From: Nitzschia sp. pyKryTriq1
Lineage: Eukaryota > Bacillariophyta > Bacillariophyceae > Bacillariales > Bacillariaceae
Assembly (NCBI GenBank): GCA_956465555.1
Contig: OY101123.1
Location: 992,001 to 1,056,000 of the forward strand
Length of the DNA: 64,000 nucleotides
Direction: 5' to 3'
Shown here: positions 49,510-60,000 of the stretch, piece after piece
Layout of the letters: each line of letters opens with the position of its first letter
How positions within the stretch are numbered: position 1 is the stretch's first letter
Translations under genes and position numbers: made by a program
The notes under the pieces: generated by a model
Told to the model about the DNA's origin: nothing
What the model saw: only the letters and a program-made list of their open reading frames with translations
The model's database searches: none

Positions 49510-51672
49510 ATGACTTTGAATGAAAAACTAATGGTGGATCGGAACACCATATCAACACCGAGCGGAAATAATAATAACAACAAGCAGCAACTATATGGTC
49601 CATTATTGGTAGGCAAGACTGTGTTAACCACGCCATATGGGCAGGGTATTGTCCTGGAATGTCGCGAGAGCGAAGATCGTCAATATGTTTACGTGATCAA
49701 GTTGACTAAAACTGGCCCAAATGCCGATTACAGTCCGTTGGCAATTTTATACACTCGAGAACTTCCGAGACGCATCAAAACTCCCCAAGAACAAGCCGAG
49801 GAATTGAACGTCGCCTATGAAGCACAAGAAAAGATGCGACGAATGAATTTGGAAATGGAGTGCTTCCAACACGGGATTACGGACGTGCAGCAAGATCGTT
49901 GTACCACTTGCTTGCTACATCCCGATCGATCATCGTCCACGGAGGCCGGCGGCCGTTCCCACAATCGTTTCCCTATGCTCCAAAAGTTTGTGGACAGCGC
50001 GCGGGAGACTGCTGAATCTGCCTCTGCGGCAGCCATAGCTACGACCAATGATGGCAACAAGTTTCCTAGATTACGCAAATTATGGGGAACAGCAACTGCT
50101 GCCTCGACCAAATCAACCGGAGAAACCAAAGAAGACGAAGAGAAAAAAGAAATCGACGCCGAGAAGAAACCCGCCGCGTCCGCTGCCTCGAAGGAGAAGA
50201 GCAGCCAGCGAGTAGTACTTCCAAGAATTCAAAAGCTGCTAGACGAACGTCAAAAGGCTTCAGCGGTGTCCTGCCTGATCTGTGGAAACCCTGTCTGCTC
50301 AACTCATTCGTCGGCAAATTTCAGGAAGGAAGGAATTACCCTGTGTCTAGGCTGCGAACGGCTTTTTGAACTTGATTTCATCATTGAATGCGTATCTACT
50401 CCTGATGCAGCCGAACGCGCCAAGAGAATTGATCACATGGTCGATTGCTATGATCGATGCCAGCTTTTGCTCAAGTATTCGACCCAATATGTCGAGCAGA
50501 TTGCTCAGTCTCTCGAGCAACAAAAGGAAAAACAGAATAGAATCGGCTTGGGAAGTAGTGGAGTTGGTGTTTTGTCTGGTGTATTGGGCATTGCTGCAGC
50601 GGCAACCATTCTAACTCCAGCTGGCCCGCCGTTGTTGATTGCATCGTTGTTCTTTGGGGGTGGTGCTACTGCTGTGCAAACTGGTTCCGAGGCATATAAC
50701 TACTTCTCTGAGCCAAACAAGCTTGCAGACCGCATCATTGCTCTGCACGGTATGGTGCTGTCTATTTTGAGGGTGACCAGTACCTTGCGTGATGCGATGA
50801 TGAGGGATCATATTCGAACGGACGTCTTCGAGGCCGAAACGACATCCTTGACGGACGCTGTGCAACAAAAGCTCGAGAAGAACAAGGCTGGGGTTTTGGC
50901 GGCATCCAATGTTGGTCGGGCGGCAACACTTGGAAGCGTCGCAGGCGTTGAAGCTGGAGCAGTTGCTTCGGTTTCTACTGTTGCCTCGGCAGAAGTCGCC
51001 GCTGGAGCGGGTGCCCGGGGTGCCACAGCCCTGTCGCGAGCTGGAACCGCGGCTGCTCGAACGGTGAGGTTTGCTCGATTCGCCGGGGGAGCGTTGAGCG
51101 CCGCGGTGCTAGTAATGGAAGCAAATGCCCTTCAGGCTACATTGAAAGAGATCCACAATGGAAGTCCGTGCGACAAGGCAAGACATATTCGAGCGATCGC
51201 TTTGGAAGTCCGAAACGAAGATTTGCCAACGACATCAGAGCTAGACGAAGAGTGCCAAGCGTATTTAGCAGCGCTTGCCAATCGTCCTTTGCCACCCCCT
51301 GAAGTGGCGGCCGTGGAAGCTAGTGGGGATGCCATTCAGGACTTTCCAGAGGCAGAGTGTGCGATGGCACCGCTGCCGGTGGCGACCGGAAGTGTTGACC
51401 AAAGTTTGTACCAATCGACAGGAGCTCTGATTGTGAGCGGAGAAGAAGTGCCGGTCGCTGCTATTGCCACTGCGTCGTTGCCACAGCAAAACGAAACTTC
51501 ATTTCTTGGCAATGCGGGCTCGTCGCTGCTGCAACGCATCAACTTTCAGCCCCAGAGAGCTGCAGCTAGAGATGAATTCAGCTCTACATTTAGCGAGATA
51601 TTCACTGGAGGAGCGACAGTGGACGATAGACAGGTTCCAGCTCGGGACTCGGATTTCAATCTAGTTTTATAG
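49510..51672 (+). CDS. Apolipoprotein-L-like membrane protein with Cys/His clusters
   Basis: A 720-residue intronless protein. The N-terminal part (residues 30-90) has a small beta-rich module (LVGKTVLTTPYGQGIVLECR). It is followed by CFQHGITDVQQDRCTTCLLH at about 118-137 and a second cluster CLICGNPVCSTH...LCLGCERLF at about 257-287, the latter resembling a zinc ribbon. Residues 350-400 are a hydrophobic Gly/Ala-rich hairpin (GVLSGVLGIAAAATILTPAG, LLIASLFFGGGATAV) like the membrane-inserting region of apolipoprotein L. A helical domain and a second Ala/Gly-rich segment (about 480-540, including AGGALSAAVLVM) follow. ApoL-type proteins act on membranes as channels or lipid binders; the assignment is by pattern, and function here is unknown. 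Confidence 0.6.
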   Translation: MTLNEKLMVDRNTISTPSGNNNNNKQQLYGPLLVGKTVLTTPYGQGIVLECRESEDRQYVYVIKLTKTGPNADYSPLAILYTRELPRRIKTPQEQAEELNVAYEAQEKMRRMNLEMECFQHGITDVQQDRCTTCLLHPDRSSSTEAGGRSHNRFPMLQKFVDSARETAESASAAAIATTNDGNKFPRLRKLWGTATAASTKSTGETKEDEEKKEIDAEKKPAASAASKEKSSQRVVLPRIQKLLDERQKASAVSCLICGNPVCSTHSSANFRKEGITLCLGCERLFELDFIIECVSTPDAAERAKRIDHMVDCYDRCQLLLKYSTQYVEQIAQSLEQQKEKQNRIGLGSSGVGVLSGVLGIAAAATILTPAGPPLLIASLFFGGGATAVQTGSEAYNYFSEPNKLADRIIALHGMVLSILRVTSTLRDAMMRDHIRTDVFEAETTSLTDAVQQKLEKNKAGVLAASNVGRAATLGSVAGVEAGAVASVSTVASAEVAAGAGARGATALSRAGTAAARTVRFARFAGGALSAAVLVMEANALQATLKEIHNGSPCDKARHIRAIALEVRNEDLPTTSELDEECQAYLAALANRPLPPPEVAAVEASGDAIQDFPEAECAMAPLPVATGSVDQSLYQSTGALIVSGEEVPVAAIATASLPQQNETSFLGNAGSSLLQRINFQPQRAAARDEFSSTFSEIFTGGATVDDRQVPARDSDFNLVL

Positions 51673-52568
51673 GACTCGGAATAGCTCGCCATGAATACTC
51701 CATACAACTGTCGGCACAAACAGTAGGCAACTAGCAGCTTGGCCGGCAGAGAATACCTATAATACAAGTAATGGTAGTCGCTACTAGAGCGGATGCATTA
51801 TTACTAGCGGACCGACCGGTAGCATTAGCATCTTGTTTTGTCCATGACACATGCACTATCAAAAAATTTACAGCCGAATTTACTCGGAGTAGAGTGAGGG
51901 CTTGCCATATTTTCCTCTTGAGTGAGAACGCAGAGACGAATACCTGGTTCAGTACAAGTACTACTAGCTAGTACCGGTTGTCTCTCCTCTCTACACCTAC
52001 TAGAGTAGAGTAAAGAGGGTAGCGATTTTTATGACATTAGCGGATGCCCAGGTCCTTCCAGGTGTGATTTCGCGATTTGAGAAAAATAAAGGTTAGAAAA
52101 GAAGTACTGGAGGGGACGGGAACGGACCCAAACTGACGCAAAATGGGAGAGAGGTCAGTTTCGGCGACCGGGATGTCGACCGGGAAAATAAGGAAAATGC
52201 AGGTTCGAACCTTGACAATGCAGGTTCGAACCTTGAAAACGGATGAAATGCGGTTTTTTTAGGTGTAATCTGGCTGAAGAGAGTGGACCAATCTACTCTC
52301 TCTACGAGTACCATACCAGGTCGGTATACAGCACCGGTAAATATAAATATAGGTACTGGTACCAGATAGGAGAGGAGTCGTCTGTAATGCCAAAATAGAT
52401 ATGATACAACTTATTATTCAAGCCCGGTCCTCTTGCCATTATGAGAGTACGAACACAAATTCAATATTTTGAGAATGTTTTGAGGAGCCGTACTGTAGGA
52501 GTAGTATCTAGTAGAGAGTCGCAGGACCATTTTTTGATATTTGCCAGGATGCAGCTGAAATAAAAGGG
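51673..52568. other. Intergenic region with small repeats
   Basis: Contains TAG-rich and GTAC motifs (51955-52010) and two direct copies of a palindrome-containing 20-mer (52196-52236). No gene seen. Confidence 0.45.
52196..52236. repeat. Two direct copies of AATGCAGGTTCGAACCTTGA
   Basis: The copies start at 52196 and 52217 (period 21). Each contains the 12-bp palindrome AGGTTCGAACCT, which resembles a tRNA T-arm but has no tRNA around it. Confidence 0.85.
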
Positions 52569-54242
52569 TTACCGTCTTCTGCGGGTACTTTGATCACTTG
52601 AACTGCTGGATTTGCTGGATTTGCTGGATTTGACGACCGGCTGTTCCAAACGAGGAAGCAAGGCGTGTGAGAACCAAGGAATGAATCTACTGCTCAGGAG
52701 TGGCAAGACGAACAATGAATAACTTACCCGATCAATTTCTTCCAGTTCAACGCAATCCTCAATATTTGGAATGTCGAGTTTTTCAATAACATTGTTGTAC
52801 TCAATCCTCACCTCTTCCTCAGTCGGAAGTCCAGGAAGTGGGCAATCCAAGCCGTCGTCATCCAACTGCCGTCTTGCACTCACTTGATTTCCCATAGTCA
52901 TTTGTTGCTCACATCCGTTGCAGAAGCCAATTACTTGGATATTGAAATCCAATAAAAGCTGAAGACTTCGACGTAGCTCCACCTCTTGGAAACTCAATCG
53001 TCGTCGGCTGGTCGGATCAAAGGGAAAGGATTCTTCCATGATGATGTCGGCAGCGTACTTTTCGGCAACTTTGTTGTAGGCCATTGTCAGGGCTGCAACC
53101 CCATCCTCAATGCCGACATTAGACTCCATGATAAGAGCATAGAGCGAACGGAAATAGCTCGTGAATTGCCCCGAAAATGACCCAACTGGCTCAACCGGAG
53201 GGCAGGTTGGACGAGCGCTCTTGCTCTTACTTGAACCCGAGCTTGATTTCTTGCTGTACTTGTTGTCGGCCTTGCTGCCCTTGCCATAGCTACTGCCCGA
53301 CGACTTGCTTGACTTTTTGCCAGATTTGCTGGCCTTGCTAGAATCATTGCTCGAAGACTTGCTTGACTTTTTGCCAGATTTGCCGGCCTTGCTAGAATCA
53401 TTGCTCGACGACTTGCTTGACTTTTTGCCCGACTTGCTGGCCCTGCTAGAATCATCGCCCGACGACTTGTTTGACTTTTTGCCAGACTTGTCGCTCTGTC
53501 CCTTGCCTGTCGAGAATTTGGGTTCATCGATTTCGTCCAACGAAACAACATCCACGATGTTCAAGTCCATTTTTCGAATCTGTCGAGAATATGCTTTCAG
53601 AAGTTCCTGCTCAGTAGGCAACATGGGCATCGCACCGCCCTTGCTGTTTCCTTTGCTGTCGCCCCCCTTGGCATTCCCGTTACCGGGCATCGAAGTGCCG
53701 TAGCCATAGTCATAGCCATTCCCGTCGCCGGGCATCGCACTGTCGTAGGGATAGCTATTTCCTTTGCCTGACTTCTTGCTGCTCTTGTAGCTTTTGCTGC
53801 TCTTCAGGCCGCGATCCCGCCTTCCAAGTTGAAGGGTGAAAGTCGAATCGGATGGGCATCCAACACAATTCCCGATGGCGCGAAGCAAAACGTTGAGATC
53901 TCCCAGCTGCAGGTTTCTCACTTCTTCGTCTGAGAGTTTGCGCCGAGTGCCAACTTCAAGAATTTCCACCTTGTCCATACGGATATCAAAAGGATCGGCA
54001 TAGCCTTCGCTGACCAACTCATTGTAAGAGCTGGCCAAAGTTTGAGCCGCCAGTGGAAGGTCGGGGTGCCCGTTCCCAGATGTGAGATAGCCAATATCAA
54101 AAAACGATTCAAAAGCGGAACGTCCATTCAGACCACGCTCGTTTCTCTTGATATTGCTTTGCCCCGATCGCAATTGCGATGCAACCGGTGCAATGCCTGC
54201 CGCCAACAGCGAAGTCAATAGTAAAAGTGCTGTTTTGATCAT
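52569..54242 (-). CDS. Secreted silaffin-like protein with Lys/Ser tandem repeats
   Basis: Exons 52728-54242 and 52569-52640 flank an 87-nt GTAAGT...CAG segment (52641-52727) that is in frame without stops; spliced length is 528 residues, unspliced 557. The signal peptide is MIKTALLLLTSLLAAGIAPV. The centre has four 18-residue units like KSGKKSSKSSSNDSSKAS (53274-53489), preceded by GKGNSYPYDSAMPGDGNGYD. Lys-Ser pairs like these carry polyamines and phosphate in diatom silaffins. Several RxL-type sites (TRRKLS, SRRRLS, ARRQLD) recall silaffin processing sites. Two homologous flanking domains each contain IGxCxGC and LPTExE...DEID-like blocks. A silica-associated matrix protein is the best inference; the family is not one I can name. 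Confidence 0.7.
   Translation of the reverse strand: MIKTALLLLTSLLAAGIAPVASQLRSGQSNIKRNERGLNGRSAFESFFDIGYLTSGNGHPDLPLAAQTLASSYNELVSEGYADPFDIRMDKVEILEVGTRRKLSDEEVRNLQLGDLNVLLRAIGNCVGCPSDSTFTLQLGRRDRGLKSSKSYKSSKKSGKGNSYPYDSAMPGDGNGYDYGYGTSMPGNGNAKGGDSKGNSKGGAMPMLPTEQELLKAYSRQIRKMDLNIVDVVSLDEIDEPKFSTGKGQSDKSGKKSNKSSGDDSSRASKSGKKSSKSSSNDSSKAGKSGKKSSKSSSNDSSKASKSGKKSSKSSGSSYGKGSKADNKYSKKSSSGSSKSKSARPTCPPVEPVGSFSGQFTSYFRSLYALIMESNVGIEDGVAALTMAYNKVAEKYAADIIMEESFPFDPTSRRRLSFQEVELRRSLQLLLDFNIQVIGFCNGCEQQMTMGNQVSARRQLDDDGLDCPLPGLPTEEEVRIEYNNVIEKLDIPNIEDCVELEEIDRVSYSLFVLPLLSSRFIPWFSHALLPRLEQPVVKSSKSSKSSSSSDQSTRRRR
53274..53489 (-). repeat. Four 54-bp coding repeats, Lys/Ser-rich
   Basis: In-frame units of 18 codons: KSGKKSNKSSGDDSSRAS, KSGKKSSKSSSNDSSKAG, KSGKKSSKSSSNDSSKAS and a diverged last unit KSGKKSSKSSGSSYGKGS. 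Confidence 0.92.
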
Positions 54243-56021
54243 GTTGCAATGCTTGAGCTGTTATATGATTGACAAGAAGATGCTTCGAGATCTTCTACTG
54301 GATTGTATTGGCTGTCTGAACTTTAAAAAAAATGAGAGGAGACCGACGACGAAGCATAACAATCGATATCGAGAATAGAACTTCGTTGAAGGGACCGGTT
54401 CAAGTTCAAAGAATCTTGTTTCGACGAAAACACCATGATGTGGTGGCTCGGCTGGCTCGCAATTTGGATTTTTGGCGCCTGCGCCTTTGATTGTGACTTC
54501 TTTTGCGTCCGTCCTCGTCTCCTCGGTCCGTTGCTTGGTCCTTTCGCTTGGTTTCGCCTATTTACAGTCCCGTTGAGCAAGCCGACCGAGCTCCTGTTTT
54601 TGAGCCATCCACATCTTGCAACGGACATTCGCTTCACACCAAATCTATCCGGGAAAGGTCTGTGATATTCCCGGCACCCCAGCAGGGATGTACAGTACTA
54701 CTCGTACACAATTGACAATTGCACGATTTTACCGGCGGGTGCGATCCCTGACCGGCACTGCTTGTCCTGTACTACCGGTACAATATCTTTGCTTTGCTTT
54801 AGACGACTTCGAATGAAAGAAGTACCGTAGCTACCGGTACTAGGAGTATTTCAGAACAGACGAAGTGGAAGTGTTTACTGCATGATGATAGTACTACAAG
54901 TAGTCCATGTACAGGTAATCCACGCTAGTACTACCGGTAGGGGTATAACGCACCATATTTTTGAAGCATCGTGCAGTCTAATGGTGGTGGAAGACCAAGA
55001 AGCCAAAGCAGTAGTGGGAGTGGTGCTATTAGCTAGTAGTAGTACCAGGTAGGGTGGTGGTGGTAAGAAATATCGTCACAGCCATACTAATTATTATACT
55101 ACCGGCACTACAGGTGGAATCTCTACTAGCTCGTCAACTAGAGAGGAGAGTCGAGTAATATCTTTCTTGTGCAATACCGGTAGAGACTACTAGTACAAGT
55201 CTACCGGTACCGTAGTGTGCTCTGCATGAGATCATACAACATGATACAATATTCTTACTACTGTACGAGTACCTGGTACCAACCAGTTCAGTACAGTACA
55301 GTACGAGTACCTGGTACAATAACAGTCCGTAGCGGCGGTTTGAACTTTGGGAAAACAAGAATAAAAGAATGAGCGATCAATCATCCGAATGGGAATCATC
55401 ATCACCATCACAATTCACAATCATCTCATGATGAGCGGAGCGGAGCGGAGTGGCGGGGGTGGCGGCGCGGGCGCGGCGGAGGGCGGTCGACGGTCGAGTT
55501 TGAAGTTTGAAAAACATGATAAAATCGGTTGACAATCGGTTCGTACAAGTACTGTACCGGTACTACCGTGCTGTACAGGTACTGTACCGGTACAGTACTG
55601 GTAACTGTAAATCAATTGAATTGATCGAATGAATCATCAATATAACATTACATGCATACGTACGTACATACGTTCAAAACATATATGCCCTCAAATTTAC
55701 GTATAATATCTTTCATGCAAAGACATGAACATACATATCATATATAGGATTCTTCGCCTTCGCGCTCGAGAACGCGCAGGACAGCTTCCCGACGAAATGC
55801 TCGCAGTTCGGGCGACAATGAAATAATTGGCCAATCAGCAAACGTGTGGATCTTCTTTGGAGGCGAAGGTGCCCGCCGCCGCCTGCCATCGACGCTCTCG
55901 ATGTTGTTTCGCTTTTCGCGTTCTCTCTTTATTTCGACGATCCCTTCCTGTTGTCGCTTTCGTTTTAGTTCCCAACCTCTACTCGTAAAGCACATACCGT
56001 AGCATACATAACTGATTGACA
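54243..56021. other. Long intergenic region rich in GTACCGGTAC words
   Basis: About 1.8 kb between the silaffin-like gene and aconitase B. Clusters of TACCGGTA and TACTGTAC at 54770-54845, 55193-55320 and 55540-55612, plus TAG-rich sequence near 55035. Open frames at 54435-54665 and 55738-56067 (minus) are not convincing. It includes the aconitase promoter. Confidence 0.45.
55579..55598. repeat. Perfect palindrome GTACTGTACCGGTACAGTAC
   Basis: 20 bp, fully self-complementary, identical in its inner 18 bp to the one at 14503-14520. Confidence 0.92.
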
Positions 56022-58772
56022 ATGTTGTCTTCCCGCTTGACACAGTCATGCCTCCGCCAGGCTTCAATGTTGAAGCGAGGCTTCACTGGCTCCTCCGCCA
56101 CACGAAGCATGTCTTCGTTCTTGGAATCCTATGATGCGCATGTAGCCGAGCGTGCCGCCATGGCGAATGGCTTCGGTATTGCACCCAAGCCTTTGGATGC
56201 GTCTCAAGCGAGTCAGGTCATCCAAGAATTGAAGGAAGACGGTAGTAATGACCGTCTTTTGGAATTGCTAGTCCACCGCGTCCCCCCAGGCGTCGACGAG
56301 GCAGCCTACGTGAAGGCCACTTGGTTGTCGGCGCTGGCGAAGGGAATCGAGTCGCACCCCCAGATTCCTCGACGTTACGCCGTAGAACTCCTAGGTACCA
56401 TGCAAGGAGGATACAATGTAAATACGCTTGTCGAGCTTCTCAAGGACCCCGATGCAGTAATTGCCGACGCGGCTGCCACTGAACTGTCGCGCACCTTGCT
56501 AGTGTTCGACGCCTTTTATGACGTTGAGGCTGCTGCTAAAGAAGGATATGCCGCCGCTCAAAAGGTGATGGAGTCATGGGCCGCTGCCGAGTGGTTCTTG
56601 AACAAGCCCCCAGTCCCTGAGACCATGACCACCACTGTCTTCAAGGTCACCGGTGAAACGAACACTGATGACTTGTCCCCTGCTCAAGATGCCTGGTCGC
56701 GGCCTGATGTTCCTCTCCACGCCGTTGCCATGCTGAAGAACGCCCGCGATGGCATCTTCCCCGAGGTTGACGGAGAAATCGGTCCCCTTGGACAGCTCGA
56801 GGAGCTCAAGAAGCTGGGACATCCTCTTGCCTACGTCGGAGATGTTGTCGGAACTGGATCTAGTCGTAAATCTGCCACCAACTCTGTCCTCTGGCACATG
56901 GGAGATGATATCCCATATGTCCCCAACATGCGTGCCGGTGGATTGTGCCTGGGTGGCAAGATTGCTCCTATTTTCTTCAACACCATGGAAGATTCCGGCT
57001 CCTTGCCGATCGAGTTGGAAGTTGGTGACATGAACACGGGCGATGTTATCATCGTCCATCCTCACGCAGGTATCGTCACCAAGGAAGACGGATCCGTGCT
57101 TACTGAGTTCCAACTCAAGACCGGCGTCATTCTGGACGAAGTCCGCGCCGGTGGTCGTATTCCTCTTATTATTGGACGAGGAATCACCTCCAAGGCACGC
57201 ATGTCCTTGGGTCGAGGCGAAGCTGTTGATGATATTTTCAACATGCCCGCCCCTCCTTCTGATATCAAGCCTGCAGGATACACATTGGCTCAAAAGATGG
57301 TCGGACGAGCCTGCGGTATGAAGGAGGGAGGTGTGGTTCCTGGACAATACTGTGAACCAAAGATGACCACTGTCGGATCCCAAGATACCACCGGACCTAT
57401 GACTCGTGACGAATTGAAGACCTTGGCTTGCTTGGGATTTTCTGCCGACTTGGTCATGCAGTCCTTCTGCCACACCGCAGCTTATCCCAAACCCGTTGAC
57501 GTTGTCACTCACCACACTTTGCCTGATTTCATCCGCACTCGCGGTGGAGTCTCCTTGCGACCTGGTGACGGTATCATTCACTCTTGGTTGAACCGTATGT
57601 TGTTGCCCGATACGGTCGGAACTGGTGGAGACTCCCACACTCGTTTCCCCATTGGTATTTCGTTCCCCGCTGGTTCTGGTCTCGTCGCCTTTGGTGCTGC
57701 AACCGGCATCATGCCCTTGGATATGCCCGAATCTGTGTTGGTTCGCTTTCATGGCACTATGCAACCTGGAATTACTTTGCGCGACTTGGTGCAAGCCATT
57801 CCTTACACTGCTCTCAAAATGGGTCTTTTGACGACTGAAAAGAAGGGAAAGAAGAATGTATTCTCTGGACGAATTTTGGAAATCGAAGGTCTTCCCGATT
57901 TGAAGTGCGAACAAGCGTTCGAGCTGTCGGATGCCTCTGCTGAGCGTTCTGCTGCTGGCTGCACCATCCAGTTGAACAAGGAGCCGATCATCGAATACCT
58001 CAACTCTAACGTTGTTATGCTCAAGTGGATGATTGCGGAAGGATACGGAGATGTACGAACTTTGGAACGACGAATTGCCCGCATGCAAGAATGGTTGGCG
58101 GACCCTGTCCTCATGAAAGCGGACCCCGAGGCTGAGTATTCCCAAGTCATCGAAATCAATTTGGATGAACTCAAAGAACCCGTCTTGGCCCTCCCAAATG
58201 ACCCCGATGCGTCTGCCTTGTTGAGCGAAGTTGCCGGAACTCATGTCGACGAAGTCTTCATTGGATCATGTATGACAAATATTGGCCACTTCCGTGCCGC
58301 CGGAAAATTGTTGAGCAAAATGACCAACCCTATTCCCACCCGTCTTTGGATTGCCCCTCCCACCAAGATGGACGAAGCCCAATTGATTGAAGAAGGATAC
58401 TACAGCACCTTTGGCGTGGCAGGTGCCCGAACGGAAATGCCTGGATGCTCTTTGTGCATGGGAAATCAAGCCCGTGTTGCCCCTGGCTGCACGACTGTCT
58501 CCACCAGTACCCGAAACTTCCCCAACCGATTGGGACAAGGTGCCAATGTCTTCTTGGCCAGTGCTGAACTTGCCGCTGTGGCTGCCATTGAAGGAAAATT
58601 GCCCACTGTCGAGGAATACATGAAATACATGGACCAAGTAAACGCCACGGCTGCCGACACTTACCGTTACTTGAACTTTGATCAGCTTCCAGAATTTGTG
58701 AACCGTGCTGACACTGTTGAAATTAGTGCTGAGATGAAGGCGGCCGCACACAAGCTCTCTGCTGGAAACTAA
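56022..58772 (+). CDS. ACO2 (acnB-type): Aconitate hydratase B, bacterial-type, mitochondrial
   Basis: Interconverts citrate and isocitrate in the TCA cycle through a [4Fe-4S] cluster. 916 residues from the ATG at 56022; two codons upstream begin with TTG. Residues 1-32 ([20 protein letters not shown]) form a basic mitochondrial presequence. The order HEAT-like N-terminal domain, swivel domain, then catalytic domains is that of AcnB, not of the animal-type aconitase. [11 protein letters not shown] lies near residue 283, and the cluster cysteines are in CMTNIGHF (about 750) and [13 protein letters not shown] (about 806). Codon use is strongly C-ending, unlike many neighbours, which suggests high expression. 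A long antisense open frame is a by-product of this bias. Confidence 0.95.
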   Translation: MLSSRLTQSCLRQASMLKRGFTGSSATRSMSSFLESYDAHVAERAAMANGFGIAPKPLDASQASQVIQELKEDGSNDRLLELLVHRVPPGVDEAAYVKATWLSALAKGIESHPQIPRRYAVELLGTMQGGYNVNTLVELLKDPDAVIADAAATELSRTLLVFDAFYDVEAAAKEGYAAAQKVMESWAAAEWFLNKPPVPETMTTTVFKVTGETNTDDLSPAQDAWSRPDVPLHAVAMLKNARDGIFPEVDGEIGPLGQLEELKKLGHPLAYVGDVVGTGSSRKSATNSVLWHMGDDIPYVPNMRAGGLCLGGKIAPIFFNTMEDSGSLPIELEVGDMNTGDVIIVHPHAGIVTKEDGSVLTEFQLKTGVILDEVRAGGRIPLIIGRGITSKARMSLGRGEAVDDIFNMPAPPSDIKPAGYTLAQKMVGRACGMKEGGVVPGQYCEPKMTTVGSQDTTGPMTRDELKTLACLGFSADLVMQSFCHTAAYPKPVDVVTHHTLPDFIRTRGGVSLRPGDGIIHSWLNRMLLPDTVGTGGDSHTRFPIGISFPAGSGLVAFGAATGIMPLDMPESVLVRFHGTMQPGITLRDLVQAIPYTALKMGLLTTEKKGKKNVFSGRILEIEGLPDLKCEQAFELSDASAERSAAGCTIQLNKEPIIEYLNSNVVMLKWMIAEGYGDVRTLERRIARMQEWLADPVLMKADPEAEYSQVIEINLDELKEPVLALPNDPDASALLSEVAGTHVDEVFIGSCMTNIGHFRAAGKLLSKMTNPIPTRLWIAPPTKMDEAQLIEEGYYSTFGVAGARTEMPGCSLCMGNQARVAPGCTTVSTSTRNFPNRLGQGANVFLASAELAAVAAIEGKLPTVEEYMKYMDQVNATAADTYRYLNFDQLPEFVNRADTVEISAEMKAAAHKLSAGN

Positions 58773-60000
58773 ATCTTTGGTTTTGGAAGACGCGTTAGCT
58801 CTCACCGATAGTACCGTAGCCAGCTTGGTGGCAGCCATGAAATTTAACAACTTATGATTTTCCGTGTACAGTACGCGTAGGATATAGCCAATAACAAGAA
58901 CTGTAGCGTTTATTTGTGTTTCCGAGGACAGGTCTTTGACATAAACTCGTCCGTTACTACTTCTATTTTTCAATCGACGCGGGGCTCCGAATACCTTTGG
59001 CGTCTGTTCGTCTCGAACCACTACTACTATCTCTATAGCTATATCGTAAAGCAGCGAAAAAGGGCACTGTCTAATTTAGTTACTACCTTGACGGTCGAGA
59101 GCAATCAATCTCTCTTCGGCCGGAACGATACTAGCTAGTAGCCACGCCAAACAGTCCACTGATTGACTCAGTGGACTCTTTTCACCCGTACGGGATCATC
59201 GGTAGCAGAGTCTGCACATCTACAGAGACGATGATGGAACCTACTAGTTCTGTGCTTGCATCCTTCATCGATCTTGCTTGCACGATTCAACACAAGATTG
59301 GGCTGCTACCAGGTAGCACGTAGAATAACAAGCTTCTCTTCCATGCATAGCTGGCAGCGCATAGTACCAAACGTTTTCATACAACTGATTGCTTTGCCTT
59401 GCCATAAAAATTCAACTCGGGTATCGGGTACAGGTATTCTCTACAGTACTCTCTAGTACACTAAATAAAATAAGCACGTTGTTGTGAATCAATCCATTAA
59501 AAAGTGTAATCTGTAATCTCGCATTACCGGTACTTGTACTTCTACAGTACATGTACCAGTAGACTGACTATTCCTACCGGTAACACTGCAAAGATGATGA
59601 AGATGATAGATCATGATACTGTAGTCGCGCCAATTTTTACCGGCAACGATATGTGAGCTTGCGCGCGGGCATTGCTCGAAGGACGTTTTGCACGTCTCGC
59701 TGTTTCCTGCCTGCGGGTCCAAGTCATACAGTACCGGTATCGTACAAGTCCCAGGTACAGGACCAGGTACCAGGTACCGGTACATACGGTACAGTAATCA
59801 TCAATGCACATGTACAGTAGATTGTGTACTGCTCTCTACGGGGTTCATCAATCAAAATTGCATCCGACGAGGGCCCCAATAATGCTCACGATGATCATGG
59901 CGGCGCCGTAAAGTCTGGGATCACTTCTCTCATCAACAACTCCTCGTGTTGGTGCCCTTGCACTCGTTCCTATAGCGCACTCATTCATTATCGCATCCCA
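58773..60000. other. Intergenic region with hairpin and GTACCGGTAC cluster
   Basis: Contains a perfect 10-bp stem hairpin (59153-59177) and clusters of TACCGGTA/CCAGGTACC at 59525-59585 and 59725-59795. No gene seen. Confidence 0.45.
59153..59177. repeat. Hairpin, 10-bp perfect stem and 5-nt loop
   Basis: Arms AGTCCACTGA and TCAGTGGACT around TTGAC. It is followed by CTTTTC, but without a run of T long enough to read as a classical terminator. Confidence 0.8.

Noticed and set aside
52196-52236. tRNA
   Set aside because: GGTTCGAACC looks like a T-arm, but no acceptor stem, D-arm or anticodon arm can be built around it.
53305-53703. Plus-strand Leu/Asp-rich open frame
   Set aside because: It is the complement of the Lys/Ser repeat in the silaffin-like gene.
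56574-58244. 556-codon open frame antisense to aconitase B
   Set aside because: It lies entirely within the strongly C-ending-codon AcnB gene; the complementary frame stays open by codon bias, and its translation is Ser/Gly/His-rich with no family features.
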